Of a stretch of 24,123 nt of DNA, positions 1-8,562 are shown one piece after another; within the stretch, counting starts at the first letter, position 1; the number at the start of each line of letters is the position of its first letter. The stretch comes from Bacteroidales bacterium (GTDB taxonomy: Bacteria; Bacteroidota; Bacteroidia; Bacteroidales; F082): the NCBI GenBank assembly GCA_029933565.1, contig JAOZNY010000014.1:1-24123 (forward strand), in the 5' to 3' direction. A program made the position numbers and the translations under genes. The notes under the pieces were generated by a model. That model was not told the DNA's origin and made no database searches. It saw only the letters and a list, made by a program, of their open reading frames with translations.

Positions 1-824
1 AGTGTTACCAACGAAAACAACCCTACTTTAACTCCATGAAGATAAGTGTTTTGTGACCAAAGTGAATCTAATGCATGGCTTAAAAGATGTTCTGCTCCAC
101 TACATGGCCTGCTTGTACCAGCCAAACTCATTGCAATTCCTGAGTTAACTAAACCGTTAACTAATATCTCAACTTTCTTTCTATAACTATCATTCTCCTT
201 CAAACTAAGAAGTGAGAAAATAGAATTTTTTGATAATTGGTAAGCGAAATCGTTCAAATTTACTTTTTTGTTTTTCGCAGCTAGATCCCAATCCTTTAAT
301 GCTGATATATTAGAAATTAAATCACCATAAGCACCATTAAGATATTTTTTTGGTGACTTTTGTATAATGGTATAATCAATCAGTACCCCCAATGGCATCT
401 CTACACCAATACTTCTATTTAAACCATTTTCATCTTTTAGCACTGCAATTGGAGAAATTAATCCATCACTCGAAATAATTGTAGGTATAATTAGTTGGTT
501 TATTCTGGCTCGAAAACCAGCATATTTTACAACATCCTGAACCTTCCCTCCACCAACAGCAATAACTAAATCTATATTATTGACATCAAGATATTTATGC
601 AGTGCCTCTGCTGTCTCAATTGAATTATTACTAACAACATAATGATATCCGGAAACATGCTCTAATATTTCTTTAGCAATATTATTTGAAAATGAAGATC
701 CTGAAACAACCACAATATCTCTGAAGTTAAGGTGGTGCTCCATTAAAATTTGTTTTAAATCTTTTACGATATTATCGCCAAGCCTAAAAACAACAGGTAA
801 CTTTATATTTTGGTGAAAATTCAA
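1..824 (-). CDS. egsA: sn-glycerol-1-phosphate dehydrogenase family protein (C-terminus beyond window)
   Basis: Reading the minus strand from TTG at 824 gives 274 open codons that run off the left edge. An in-frame stop lies immediately upstream, so TTG (or an ATG 28 codons later that would delete the conserved N-terminal strand) must be the start. Visible motifs are an NAD-binding Gly-rich stretch (AVGGGKVQDVVKY), a PTIISSDGLISP segment, a metal-ligand Asp in GAYGDLISN, GTSRPCSGAEHLLSHALD with two candidate metal His, and a further YLHGVKVG His. These are hallmarks of the Fe/Zn alcohol-dehydrogenase-like G1PDH family (archaeal EgsA, Bacillus AraM), which reduces dihydroxyacetone phosphate to sn-glycerol-1-phosphate. 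About 75 C-terminal residues are probably missing. It abuts the cytidylyltransferase stop with no gap, so it is cotranscribed. A related cyclase or glycerol dehydrogenase is less likely given the SRPxSGAEH motif. Confidence 0.85.
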   Translation of the reverse strand, partial: MNFHQNIKLPVVFRLGDNIVKDLKQILMEHHLNFRDIVVVSGSSFSNNIAKEILEHVSGYHYVVSNNSIETAEALHKYLDVNNIDLVIAVGGGKVQDVVKYAGFRARINQLIIPTIISSDGLISPIAVLKDENGLNRSIGVEMPLGVLIDYTIIQKSPKKYLNGAYGDLISNISALKDWDLAAKNKKVNLNDFAYQLSKNSIFSLLSLKENDSYRKKVEILVNGLVNSGIAMSLAGTSRPCSGAEHLLSHALDSLWSQNTYLHGVKVGLFSLVT

Positions 825-1259
825 TTAACTATTTTTTATTGTACTAACCAAATCAGATGTACTTATTCCATTAGTATAAGGTACCAATTCAAGAGAAATT
901 TCATTTTCATCAAGAAAACTTTCAGTAACTCGAATTTGTTTAAGGTAACTATCCCTATCCCAATCAGTACCATGAACAATTATATCAACCTTACGGTCAA
1001 TCATGACCTTCTTATTATCAAATATTCTAATAATAAATGCTTCGTCAACTAATCTCAGACTACTTATTATTGCAAGTCTATCTTCCTCATTAAATATTGG
1101 TTTGCGTTTATATTTAGAAACCATGTCATCTCCATTAATTGCAACTATTAAACGGTCTCCTAGTTTTTTTGCTTTTTTCAAAAGTTCCAGGTGTCCCCTA
1201 TGAAACAAATCAAACACTCCAATAACGTATACATTTTTTTTATTTTCTATCTGCTTCAC
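825..1259 (-). CDS. Glycerol-phosphate cytidylyltransferase-like (TagD/Gct family)
   Basis: A 144-residue nucleotidyltransferase starting at GTG. It has the HxGH signature (H20-R-G-H23) in GVFDLFHRGH, an ERLAII-like segment (EEDRLAIISS), HGTDWDRD, and a C-terminal GISTSDL corresponding to the family's GISTT nucleotide-binding motif. Family members join CTP and glycerol-3-phosphate to make CDP-glycerol for teichoic-acid-like polymers and capsules. The Arg that precedes the GISTT motif in Gram-positive TagD (RTxGISTT) is Tyr here (PYTNGISTS), so the exact acceptor cannot be read off. It lies between a glycerophosphotransferase-like gene and a G1P dehydrogenase, so the product is most likely a CDP-activated glycerol phosphate. 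Which enantiomer is used is open. Confidence 0.82.
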   Translation of the reverse strand: MKQIENKKNVYVIGVFDLFHRGHLELLKKAKKLGDRLIVAINGDDMVSKYKRKPIFNEEDRLAIISSLRLVDEAFIIRIFDNKKVMIDRKVDIIVHGTDWDRDSYLKQIRVTESFLDENEISLELVPYTNGISTSDLVSTIKNS

Positions 1260-1334
1260 TTTGTGTTTTTTAATACCTGTTTCTCTTTTTAACTTTTCTC
1301 AAATATGATGCAATGTAGCAATTATTAACGGCGA

Positions 1335-2546
1335 TTATAATTCTCTTTTAATTAAATACTCATATATCCTTTTCGAAGAATTACCATCAACATATTTATA
1401 GGAAAACTCTAGCACGTCTTCTCTCTCTCTTTTATAATTATCCCTATTGTCAATTAATTCCTCAATAAGTGTTTTGTGCAGTTCTTCCTGCGATTTACAC
1501 TTTGTTCCCGGTGTAATTTCAAGATAATCATCCCTTAATGAAGTATCGGCTTTTTTATACTCCACAAAATCAGGAATGTAAAAAATAACCGGCTTGTTAA
1601 GCAGCAGATAATCAAGATAAATTGAAGAATAGTCAGTAATCATAGCATCACTAATTGACATAATTGGATAAATATCTTTTCGCTTATCGTAAACAAAAAT
1701 ATTACTCATATTTGGAATAGCCTTGAAATTTGCCAAAACATGATGTTTAATAACAATACTAATATTATGCTTTTGTGCAAAGATATTCAATCTGTTATAA
1801 TCAATAATGTCATTTGATAATGTTGCCCTGTAGGTTGGTGTAAAAAGAATAATTATTGTATTATCATTTTTTTTCTTTTGCTTTAGTTTTGCTATAACAG
1901 CTGAGTCAGCACCTATTAAATCAGCCTCCTTTGGTGTCCTAAATAGAACATCATTTCTGGGCTGACCAAACTCTTTTATTTCTTTAAACCATAAAGAGCC
2001 TTTGTATAAGTTTTTTGAATAATATTCCGAAGTAGAAGACAAAAGATTGAATTTAATAATCTGACCTCTCAATGCGCCATAAATTTTACGCAAGCCTCCT
2101 AATTTCGATTTTGTAAATATATCTGTTGACATCTCAATTCTTTTAGAACTTATTCCATGCCATAGTTGAATCTTTTTTGCTTTTATTGATAAATGATACT
2201 TGAAGTTTAGGTACCAAGCCGAATAATCAAGTATTACATATTCTGCCCTCATCAAAGTAATCATTGATTTAAAAGAAGGGTGTTTTATTAAACCAGGTAC
2301 ATCATCGTTAAATGATTTTGTATCGGATATAAAAAATGATTTATTCTTTGGATGATTATTTTGCAAAAACAGATAAAAGTACTTTGTATTATCAGCAAAT
2401 TTGTTTCCTGTTCTGCCAACAACTGCAAACAATCCTTTCTTTTTCGGTATCAAAAGACTTATTGGAACAACTATTATCCATCCTCCCACTATTAAAAATA
2501 GTGAGTTAAAAAGATCAATGATATTTTTAATTGTTTTCTGTTTCAT
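1335..2546 (-). CDS. CDP-glycerol glycerophosphotransferase family protein (TagB/TagF-like)
   Basis: A 403-residue protein beginning at ATG. An N-terminal hydrophobic stretch at about residues 10-33 should anchor it to the inner membrane. The C-terminal part has the GT-B-fold family motifs: LWHGISSKRI (W129-H130-G131), FTPTYRA, an IKHH motif, and SDAMITDYSSIYLDYLLLNKPVIFY, where the TDYSS segment binds the donor. Such enzymes transfer glycerol phosphate (sometimes ribitol phosphate) from a CDP donor to a lipid-linked glycan, as primase or polymerase. One catalytic domain of ordinary length is present, without the extra N-terminal domain of TagF, so whether it adds one unit or a chain is unknown. 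It sits in the middle of the minus-strand polymer operon, 20 bases after the glycosyltransferase and 75 before the cytidylyltransferase. Confidence 0.88.
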   Translation of the reverse strand: MKQKTIKNIIDLFNSLFLIVGGWIIVVPISLLIPKKKGLFAVVGRTGNKFADNTKYFYLFLQNNHPKNKSFFISDTKSFNDDVPGLIKHPSFKSMITLMRAEYVILDYSAWYLNFKYHLSIKAKKIQLWHGISSKRIEMSTDIFTKSKLGGLRKIYGALRGQIIKFNLLSSTSEYYSKNLYKGSLWFKEIKEFGQPRNDVLFRTPKEADLIGADSAVIAKLKQKKKNDNTIIILFTPTYRATLSNDIIDYNRLNIFAQKHNISIVIKHHVLANFKAIPNMSNIFVYDKRKDIYPIMSISDAMITDYSSIYLDYLLLNKPVIFYIPDFVEYKKADTSLRDDYLEITPGTKCKSQEELHKTLIEELIDNRDNYKREREDVLEFSYKYVDGNSSKRIYEYLIKREL

Positions 2547-2567
2547 TACTTTATTCTACAAATATCA

Positions 2568-3854
2568 TCAGATTATTTCACTTAGCAATTTTGCTATTTT
2601 TTTTGTTTGGTTTTTAACCGAAAACCTTGCGATTAGTTCTTTGGTTGATTTTGTTTCAAAAGTTTTATTGTAAACGTCCAAAACAAATTCTTTAATCCCA
2701 GCATAATCATCGTATTGGCAATTTATCCCCGACTTAGTTGATGAAATTATTCCCTCAACATCACTACCATTTTCCCCTAAGGCCAAAATTGGATTGAATG
2801 TGCGGAGATATTCATAGATTTTTCCGGGTAGTCGTCCCTTGGCATTATCGGCTTTGTTTACAGGTAACAGCAACAGACTTGAGTCCAGCATTAATTGTAT
2901 TGCTTCTTTACGGTCGATGGTACCTAAATCGATAAAGTTTTCATTTAATCCCAACTCATCAATCTTTTGCTTTATGGTAAAATCAACAACACCGGCAAAC
3001 TTTAATTGCAAATCATTTTTAAACTGTGGATTACTATTGCAAATATCTGCCAGCACTATTAAGAAAGTATCAGGCTGACGGTCGATTCCAAGCAAACCTG
3101 CATGGCTAATAATAAATTTATCTCCTCTATTTGCATTTACGCCAGAAAAGTCATCTTCGTCGTAGCCGTAGTAAATAACTTCTGGTTTTTTTGCACCAAT
3201 TTTTTCTAAATCGTCGGCCCAGGAAGGACTGGCAATTGTAATTTGTTTGGCCGTTTTAAAAGTTTCTTGTTCAAGTTTTTTATGCTTTCTATCAGCACGT
3301 TTCCCAATATTAAACATCTTATAATAATCAACCTGAGTCCAAGGATCCTGGAAATCGGCAAGCCATGGGATATTGAATTTTTCAGATAACTGCTGACCTA
3401 TCACCGTATTTGTATGTGGTGGCCCATCAGTCAATATTGCATCAACCTTATTTTCTTTTAAGTATTCTGATAAATATTTCACCGAAGGTTTTATCCACAG
3501 AAATCTGGCATCGGGGATAAAGAAATTAGCCCTAACCCAAATCGAAAATTTATCCATAAATCCTGCACTGCTCTCACGGGCATAAACAGGATTTGTTTTG
3601 TCTGTTTTTTTTCGTCCGGTAAACTTCCTAAACAATGAAAAAGGTTCAATTATTGGATATCTTAAGGTTTCAATACCATCAGGTATTTCTTTAAAATTAT
3701 CGAGGTCAAGTTGATTATAATCAGCATTCTTTGGTGCATAAACAATTGGCTCCCAGCCAAAGTCCCTTAAATACTTCACGAACTTTAAATTGCGCAAAAC
3801 TGCCACCCCTCCTGCCGGAGGCCAATAATACGATATTATCAGAACTTTCTTCAT
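2568..3854 (-). CDS. Glycosyltransferase, GT4-like (GT-B fold)
   Basis: A 428-residue protein. The N-terminus (KVLIISYYWPPAGGVAVLRN) is the Gly-rich first Rossmann strand of GT4-type retaining transferases. An acceptor-side segment reads DGPPHTNTVIGQ, and a C-terminal donor-side region includes GRLPGKIYEYLRTFNPILAL, the usual position of the EX7E nucleotide-sugar site (here KIYEYLRTFNPILALGE). It has no membrane segment and is expected to act at the cytoplasmic face on a lipid-linked glycan. Its start codon overlaps the flippase stop in ATGA, indicating translational coupling. The sugar donor cannot be told from sequence. Confidence 0.86.
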   Translation of the reverse strand: MKKVLIISYYWPPAGGVAVLRNLKFVKYLRDFGWEPIVYAPKNADYNQLDLDNFKEIPDGIETLRYPIIEPFSLFRKFTGRKKTDKTNPVYARESSAGFMDKFSIWVRANFFIPDARFLWIKPSVKYLSEYLKENKVDAILTDGPPHTNTVIGQQLSEKFNIPWLADFQDPWTQVDYYKMFNIGKRADRKHKKLEQETFKTAKQITIASPSWADDLEKIGAKKPEVIYYGYDEDDFSGVNANRGDKFIISHAGLLGIDRQPDTFLIVLADICNSNPQFKNDLQLKFAGVVDFTIKQKIDELGLNENFIDLGTIDRKEAIQLMLDSSLLLLPVNKADNAKGRLPGKIYEYLRTFNPILALGENGSDVEGIISSTKSGINCQYDDYAGIKEFVLDVYNKTFETKSTKELIARFSVKNQTKKIAKLLSEII

Positions 3855-5341
3855 TTCAAAAATCTGGTTTTTATTTCGGCAACTACAAACTCTATCTTTT
3901 CGTTAATATCAACTGAAACTTTAAGTTTATAAATCAAGAAAATATAAACTAAACTAAATACAATTGATTTAATCAAAATATTCAAAAAAGGATTACTAAA
4001 TAAATCAGGCATAAAATAAAAAGCAGCAAACAAAAATGGACTTAGTAATATTGGAATAAGATGCTTAGCTGTAAACGGCTGCATTTTATACTTATACAAT
4101 ATATACAAATACTTAAATATTGAATGTATAAGTATTGATATTGCTGAGGCGATGGCGGCTCCTTCAATTCCATAAATTGGAATTAAATAATAATTAGAAA
4201 TTACCACAATTATCAAAAATACTATCATTAAATATGACAGCACCCTGTATTGCTTGCTATTCCCTATTATTGCAGCACTTACTCCAAATATCAAATTAAT
4301 TAAAAAAGACAGCCCAATAAAGAATATCACCATCTTTCCTTCAATATAATCCTTCCCAAGAATGGAGATAACATCATCAATATTTATCATTATTCCCAGT
4401 AAAACAAATAAACCTATTACAGTTTGTGTTAAGCTACTTTTTACATAAATATCCTTAATCTCCCCCAGTCTGTTTTCTTTCCAGGCTTTAGCTATAACTA
4501 CTGATGCAATCTTTATTAACGATCGTGCAGGCAAACCAATCATGGAGCCAAAAAAGAAAGCAATAGTATAAACACCAGTGTTCGAAAGATCGAGCATAGT
4601 ATTAATCATATATTTGTCGATATACTGATATCCCATCGCGCTCAAGCCTGTAACCAAACTAACTAATGCCGTAAAGAATATCGACTTTTTCAGGTCGACT
4701 GAGAAAAAACTAAGTTGAAATTTTAGTGATAGTTCACCTTCACTTACTAAATAGATAAACAATGCTAAAACCGGAACTGACTGAACTGCGACATACAAAT
4801 ACAGAAACATCTGATAATCTACTATTTGCATGACAAATAGAACAATTAAAACTAGAATTATCAATCGTAAAACAAACTCTTTATAAAAGGTTCCAATAAC
4901 CGTATTTAAAAGTACCGAGGTGTAACTATTAAGTAATCTGAATATTATTTCAATAATTACGAGAGGGATAATTAAATCAATATTTTCAATAAACTTTAGT
5001 GAATGGCTATTTTGTTCAACAATTATGGGGCGAATAAAGTAGTAGGACATTACAAACAGCAGTATTCCAACAACTGCCGTAGCAAGCATGACAAAAGAAA
5101 AACCGTTATGTCCTTTTTCTTTGTTACTAAAATATGGGAACAATCTTATGGTAACTCCTGTAAAACCCAATCCAAAGACCTGAGCAAACAACATTGCTAC
5201 AGAGACCAACAAGAATATTAGTCCTATTTCATCGGTTGCAAAAAAAACAGGAAATAATAGGGCTATATTTACAAAACCAACGGCAGCACCAATATATGAG
5301 TATACTGAGCCTTTTATTGATTGATTGACAATTACTCCCAT
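3851..5341 (-). CDS. Wzx-type polysaccharide flippase (MOP/MVF superfamily)
   Basis: A 496-residue, strongly hydrophobic protein with roughly 12-14 predicted membrane segments in two six-helix halves. The first helix reads GSVYSYIGAAVGFVNIALLFPVFF, and later segments carry the GLPARSLIKIASVVIAKAWKENR loop seen in oligosaccharide flippases. It should flip undecaprenyl-linked repeat units from the cytoplasm to the periplasm. No Wzy polymerase is present in the part of the operon seen here, which fits either an ABC- or synthase-independent short glycan or a Wzy gene located off the left edge. It overlaps the next gene by 4 bases and starts 15 bases after the dehydrogenase gene. Confidence 0.87.
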   Translation of the reverse strand: MGVIVNQSIKGSVYSYIGAAVGFVNIALLFPVFFATDEIGLIFLLVSVAMLFAQVFGLGFTGVTIRLFPYFSNKEKGHNGFSFVMLATAVVGILLFVMSYYFIRPIIVEQNSHSLKFIENIDLIIPLVIIEIIFRLLNSYTSVLLNTVIGTFYKEFVLRLIILVLIVLFVMQIVDYQMFLYLYVAVQSVPVLALFIYLVSEGELSLKFQLSFFSVDLKKSIFFTALVSLVTGLSAMGYQYIDKYMINTMLDLSNTGVYTIAFFFGSMIGLPARSLIKIASVVIAKAWKENRLGEIKDIYVKSSLTQTVIGLFVLLGIMINIDDVISILGKDYIEGKMVIFFIGLSFLINLIFGVSAAIIGNSKQYRVLSYLMIVFLIIVVISNYYLIPIYGIEGAAIASAISILIHSIFKYLYILYKYKMQPFTAKHLIPILLSPFLFAAFYFMPDLFSNPFLNILIKSIVFSLVYIFLIYKLKVSVDINEKIEFVVAEIKTRFLK

Positions 5342-5356
5342 TTGTCCAAAAATGAA

Positions 5357-6361
5357 TTAATTTCCGTGTTCGCTGATATATAAAATCTTGTTAACAAAGT
5401 TTGTAATATCATAATCCTCATCGTTAAACACATTGTACAATTCCTTCATCATCAATTTCTTAGTCTTTATCTGACGCTTCTTGGCAATTTCCTCAACAAA
5501 AACAGTAACAGCAATTTTTCCTTCAAGTGTTACCTTTTCTGAAATATCAGCAGTAAAAAAACCTTTACCAATTAAGAGGCCAAGTGTTCGGTTTCTGCTA
5601 AGGTCGTTGAGGGCAGTAAGACTAAAATCGCCAAAACCACAGTAATTGAACATTGTTTCTTCCTTCCCGCCAAACTTCGACATCAAATATCTCATTTCAT
5701 TGATCGATTTCGTAAGCACCAACGAACGAAGGTTGGGTGAATCGAAATGCGCATCAACAATACCAACAATAATTGCGTAAATATTTTTAAGGATACTTGC
5801 AAACTCAACACCATAAACATCAGTACTATAATCAAGATAAATGGATGTATCGCTAAAAATATCTGCAAATAATGCAAAACTCTTGTCCTTTTTTGAAACT
5901 AAAGTAAAGCCTGTGGGCATATTACTAATTATCTCTCTGGCAAACGAAGGCCCTTTCATACTTAGCACCTGATTAGGAATTACCTTATCTAATGCTTGAG
6001 GAATAGTCTTGTGATTAGGGCCAAAGCCTTTTGCAAGGTTTACAATTAATGTTTTTGAGCTAATCAGATATTTATGTTTTTCGATATAGCCAACAACAAT
6101 ATTTGAAGGAATTCCTATAAAAATTATATCTGCTGTTGAAAGAACACTTTTATCCATTGTGGCCTTAAGTGAATGCTGCAAATCTATTTTTGGGAAATAC
6201 TTATTGTTAACGTGGTCATTGTTAATTGAATCAACAACATCCTTTTCAATGGACAATAAAGTTACATTGAATTGCTTTTTAAAACTCAGAACATTACCAA
6301 TGGATGTTGAGATTGCCCCAGTACCAATAAATACAATATTTAAATCAATTAAATTTTCCAT
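5357..6361 (-). CDS. gpsA: NAD(P)-dependent glycerol-3-phosphate dehydrogenase
   Basis: At 334 residues it has the usual GpsA length. It starts with a Rossmann motif (VFIGTGAISTSIG), then KGF, SMKGPSFAREI (GPSFA motif), FASILKNIYAIIVGIVD (catalytic Lys of the A-LKN-AI helix), NYCGFGDFSLTALNDLSRNRTLG (GDxxxT and the substrate-binding SRNR). The reaction interconverts dihydroxyacetone phosphate and sn-glycerol-3-phosphate. It is the first gene of the polymer operon rather than being near phospholipid genes, so it may feed a dedicated glycerol-phosphate pool. The sequence is divergent around residues 55-110 but every catalytic motif is intact. The last gene of the same operon is a G1P-specific dehydrogenase, so both enantiomers can be made from one precursor. 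Confidence 0.88.
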   Translation of the reverse strand: MENLIDLNIVFIGTGAISTSIGNVLSFKKQFNVTLLSIEKDVVDSINNDHVNNKYFPKIDLQHSLKATMDKSVLSTADIIFIGIPSNIVVGYIEKHKYLISSKTLIVNLAKGFGPNHKTIPQALDKVIPNQVLSMKGPSFAREIISNMPTGFTLVSKKDKSFALFADIFSDTSIYLDYSTDVYGVEFASILKNIYAIIVGIVDAHFDSPNLRSLVLTKSINEMRYLMSKFGGKEETMFNYCGFGDFSLTALNDLSRNRTLGLLIGKGFFTADISEKVTLEGKIAVTVFVEEIAKKRQIKTKKLMMKELYNVFNDEDYDITNFVNKILYISEHGN

Positions 6362-6647
6362 AAAAATAAGCCTGCAAACTTAACCATTAATGGCATACGA
6401 CTACAAAGCATATTTGTTACACTTTTTTGATTTTGTTGAGAACCCATTTTGCTTTGCAATTTATAACCAATCCGCTTAAAGCAAATTAATGAAAATGTAG
6501 GATGGTTCATTTAATGGTTACCCCTGCCCTGACGCTGTTTATTATTGGGAAGCTGCTTTTATGGAAAATGATAGAGAGTCTGAAACTGTCAGAAAAGTAT
6601 TGAGGGGATCGGTAACGCTTATTAGAGCAAAATAATACCACATCTCG
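6362..6647. other. Intergenic region between the polymer operon and yihY, with possible gene remnant
   Basis: These 286 bases hold the candidate promoter above and an 8-bp dyad (TTTGCTTT at 6448-6455 with AAAGCAAA at 6478-6485). On the plus strand at about 6503-6637 an open frame of 44 codons follows a TAG and ends at TAA. Its translation is rich in aromatic and acidic residues (GYPCPDAVYYWEAAF at its start, VLRGSVTLIRAK at its end) and does not look random, but it has no start codon and I recognise no family. It may be the tail of a decayed gene. Nothing else is evident. Confidence 0.35.
6375..6407 (-). promoter_or_regulatory. Candidate Bacteroidota promoter for the polymer operon
   Basis: On the minus strand TTTG (6407-6404) is followed after 21 bases by TAAGTTTG (6382-6375), matching the -33/-7 pattern TTTG-N19-TAnnTTTG apart from two extra spacer bases. 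Transcription would begin about 8 bases ahead of the gpsA ATG at 6361, giving a very short leader. Confidence 0.5.
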
Positions 6648-7613
6648 CTAACCCACAATCTTATACTTAGATATCATCTCTGCCTTCGACTCGCGGATAC
6701 TAGTATTGAGTTCAAAACCAATTAATAAAATAATGGAGTTGTAATATAGCCAAACCAATAAAATTATTAAGGATCCAATTGACCCGTAAATCAGGTTATA
6801 CCTTGAGAAATTCTCAAAATAAAGTTTTAACAAAAGTCCTCCACTAACAAACAATCCTGTAGCAAGAATTGATCCGGCAGAAAAAAACATATATTTATTT
6901 ATTCCTTTCTCCTTAAACTGCCCGAAATAATATAACATGGATATACTCAACAATAAATTTCCAATTATTACAATCCACTGCAAAGCGGTAAGTGCAATTA
7001 CACTAAAACCTCCTGCAATGAATTCCTTAATTATTAAAAAATTAATAACATCTTTTCCAAATGCCAGAAAAGTCATGGAAATTATTGTCAACAAAGCAAA
7101 TGCCAACATTAAGAAGAATGCACGCATTTTCTGTTTCCACCATGGCCACATTTCAATCTCGAAATAACTTTGGTTAAAACCCTCCATTACAGCATCAACG
7201 CCATTGGTGGCAAAATAAATAGTTGTGAAAAATACTATGGATAACAAACTGCCGGAAGGTCTACTTATTACTTCAACTATAGTGTTTTCTGCCAAATTAT
7301 AGATTTCGCTTGGTACTATTTCCTGCATCAGTTCAAAAAGGTTTGCCTGGAAATCCACATCAATCACAAATGGTATAAGTGTAAACAAGAAAAGGATAAA
7401 TGGAATTAAAGCCAGAAAAAAGTTAAAAGCAATGGCTGCTGCCCGATAGGTGATAACACCCTTGAACAAACCTTTGAAGAAAAAGGACAGCACATCGTAA
7501 AGAGGCATTCCATCAAAACCAGGCAAAACAATAAAACTCAGTTTTGCCCTAATCCACCTTTGTGGCTTATACAACAATACCCTTATTTTCCTGTAATTAT
7601 CACCCAAACCCAA
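6648..7613 (-). CDS. yihY: YihY/BrkB (virulence factor BrkB) family inner-membrane protein
   Basis: A 321-residue membrane protein with about six membrane segments. The family signature appears as ITYRAAAIAFNFFLALIPFILFLF (R57-A-A-A onward); a later conserved part is FATNGVDAVMEGFNQSYFEIE, and the C-terminal segments read YGSIGSLIILLVWLYYNSIILLIGFELN. The family was once called ribonuclease BN in error; its molecular role is not established. The start codon lies one base after the nadC stop, so the two are cotranscribed, an arrangement that suggests an operon but not a shared pathway. Confidence 0.9.
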   Translation of the reverse strand: MGLGDNYRKIRVLLYKPQRWIRAKLSFIVLPGFDGMPLYDVLSFFFKGLFKGVITYRAAAIAFNFFLALIPFILFLFTLIPFVIDVDFQANLFELMQEIVPSEIYNLAENTIVEVISRPSGSLLSIVFFTTIYFATNGVDAVMEGFNQSYFEIEMWPWWKQKMRAFFLMLAFALLTIISMTFLAFGKDVINFLIIKEFIAGGFSVIALTALQWIVIIGNLLLSISMLYYFGQFKEKGINKYMFFSAGSILATGLFVSGGLLLKLYFENFSRYNLIYGSIGSLIILLVWLYYNSIILLIGFELNTSIRESKAEMISKYKIVG

Positions 7614-7614
7614 A

Positions 7615-8454
7615 CTATTTAAAATTTGCCTTCAAACTCAGATCAAGACTTTTTATCTGATGTGTTAATGCTCCAACCGAAATAAAGTCAACACCTGTTT
7701 CGGCATAATCTCTAATTGTTTCAATACTAATTCCACCAGAGGCTTCAGTTTCATATTTACCATTAATTATCTGTAATGCTTTTTTTAATTCTTCAGGTGT
7801 AAAATTATCCAACATTATCCTGTCGATTCCTCCAACTTCCATTGCCTGATCAAGTTCGTCAAAATTACGGACTTCAAGTTCAATTTTAAGATCTTTACTA
7901 TTTTGCTTAAGATACTTTTGTGTTGCCTCAATGGCATTTCTTATTCCTCCTGCAAAGTCAACATGATTATCTTTAATCATAATCATATCAAAAAGCCCAA
8001 AGCGATGATTCTCTCCTCCTCCAATCTTAACTGCCAGTTTTTCAACAGCACGATTACATGGCGTAGTTTTCCTTGTGTCGAGTAACTTTGTATGCAGTCC
8101 GTCAATCTTACTAACTACTTTATTTGTAAAACTAGCAATGCCACTCATCCTTTGCACAAAATTCAAGGCTGTCCTTTCGGCAGAAAGTAAGGAACGCGAC
8201 CTGCCTTTTACAAGCATCACCCTATCGCCGGGCTGAATCCTGCTGCCATCTTTTATTAAAATGTCTATTTCAATATCCTTATCTATTTGCAAGAATACCT
8301 CTTTGGCAACATCAACACCTGCCAACACACCAACTTCTTTTGCTAACATAACAGCCTCTCCAGTAGCATCTTTTGGTACCGTAGCTAACGAAGTATGATC
8401 GCCATCGCCCAAGTCTTCAACAAGAGCCATTCTTACAATTTCCTCAATCTTCAT
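7615..8454 (-). CDS. nadC: Nicotinate-nucleotide pyrophosphorylase (quinolinate phosphoribosyltransferase)
   Basis: A 279-residue enzyme of NAD biosynthesis converting quinolinate and PRPP to nicotinate mononucleotide, CO2 and PPi in the cytoplasm. Motifs in order are VEDLGDGDHTS near the N-terminus, SAERTALNFVQRMSGIAS (E93-R94), DTRKTTPCNRAVEKLAV (R128, K129), GGGENHRFGLFDMIMIKDNH (H150-R151, K161), EVRNFDELDQA, and the PRPP-side SGGISIETI and GVDFISVGALTH. The usual Gly after DTRKTTP is Cys here; all catalytic residues are retained. It is the first gene of a two-gene unit with yihY. No nadA or nadB is in the window. Confidence 0.96.
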   Translation of the reverse strand: MKIEEIVRMALVEDLGDGDHTSLATVPKDATGEAVMLAKEVGVLAGVDVAKEVFLQIDKDIEIDILIKDGSRIQPGDRVMLVKGRSRSLLSAERTALNFVQRMSGIASFTNKVVSKIDGLHTKLLDTRKTTPCNRAVEKLAVKIGGGENHRFGLFDMIMIKDNHVDFAGGIRNAIEATQKYLKQNSKDLKIELEVRNFDELDQAMEVGGIDRIMLDNFTPEELKKALQIINGKYETEASGGISIETIRDYAETGVDFISVGALTHQIKSLDLSLKANFK

Positions 8455-8471
8455 AGTTAGAATTTGATTGT

Positions 8472-8479
8472 CAAAATTA
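8472..8479 (-). promoter_or_regulatory. -7 element of the nadC promoter
   Basis: TAATTTTG on the minus strand matches TAnnTTTG exactly and lies 17 bases before the nadC ATG, implying a leader of about 12 bases. The nearest upstream TTTG is 22 bases away, longer than the 19-base optimum. Confidence 0.45.
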
Positions 8480-8534
8480 ACAATAAAGTAATAAGTTGGT
8501 GCAAATAGCCAATCTCTTAAACTGTAATTTATAT

Positions 8535-8542
8535 TACTTTTG
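8535..8542 (+). promoter_or_regulatory. -7 element upstream of the SDR gene
   Basis: TACTTTTG matches TAnnTTTG exactly, 20 bases before the ATG at 8563. No well-placed -33 TTTG is visible, so the assignment is tentative. It lies back to back with the nadC promoter in the 108-base divergent spacer. Confidence 0.35.
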
Positions 8543-8562
8543 GCAAAACATCAATCGTCAAA

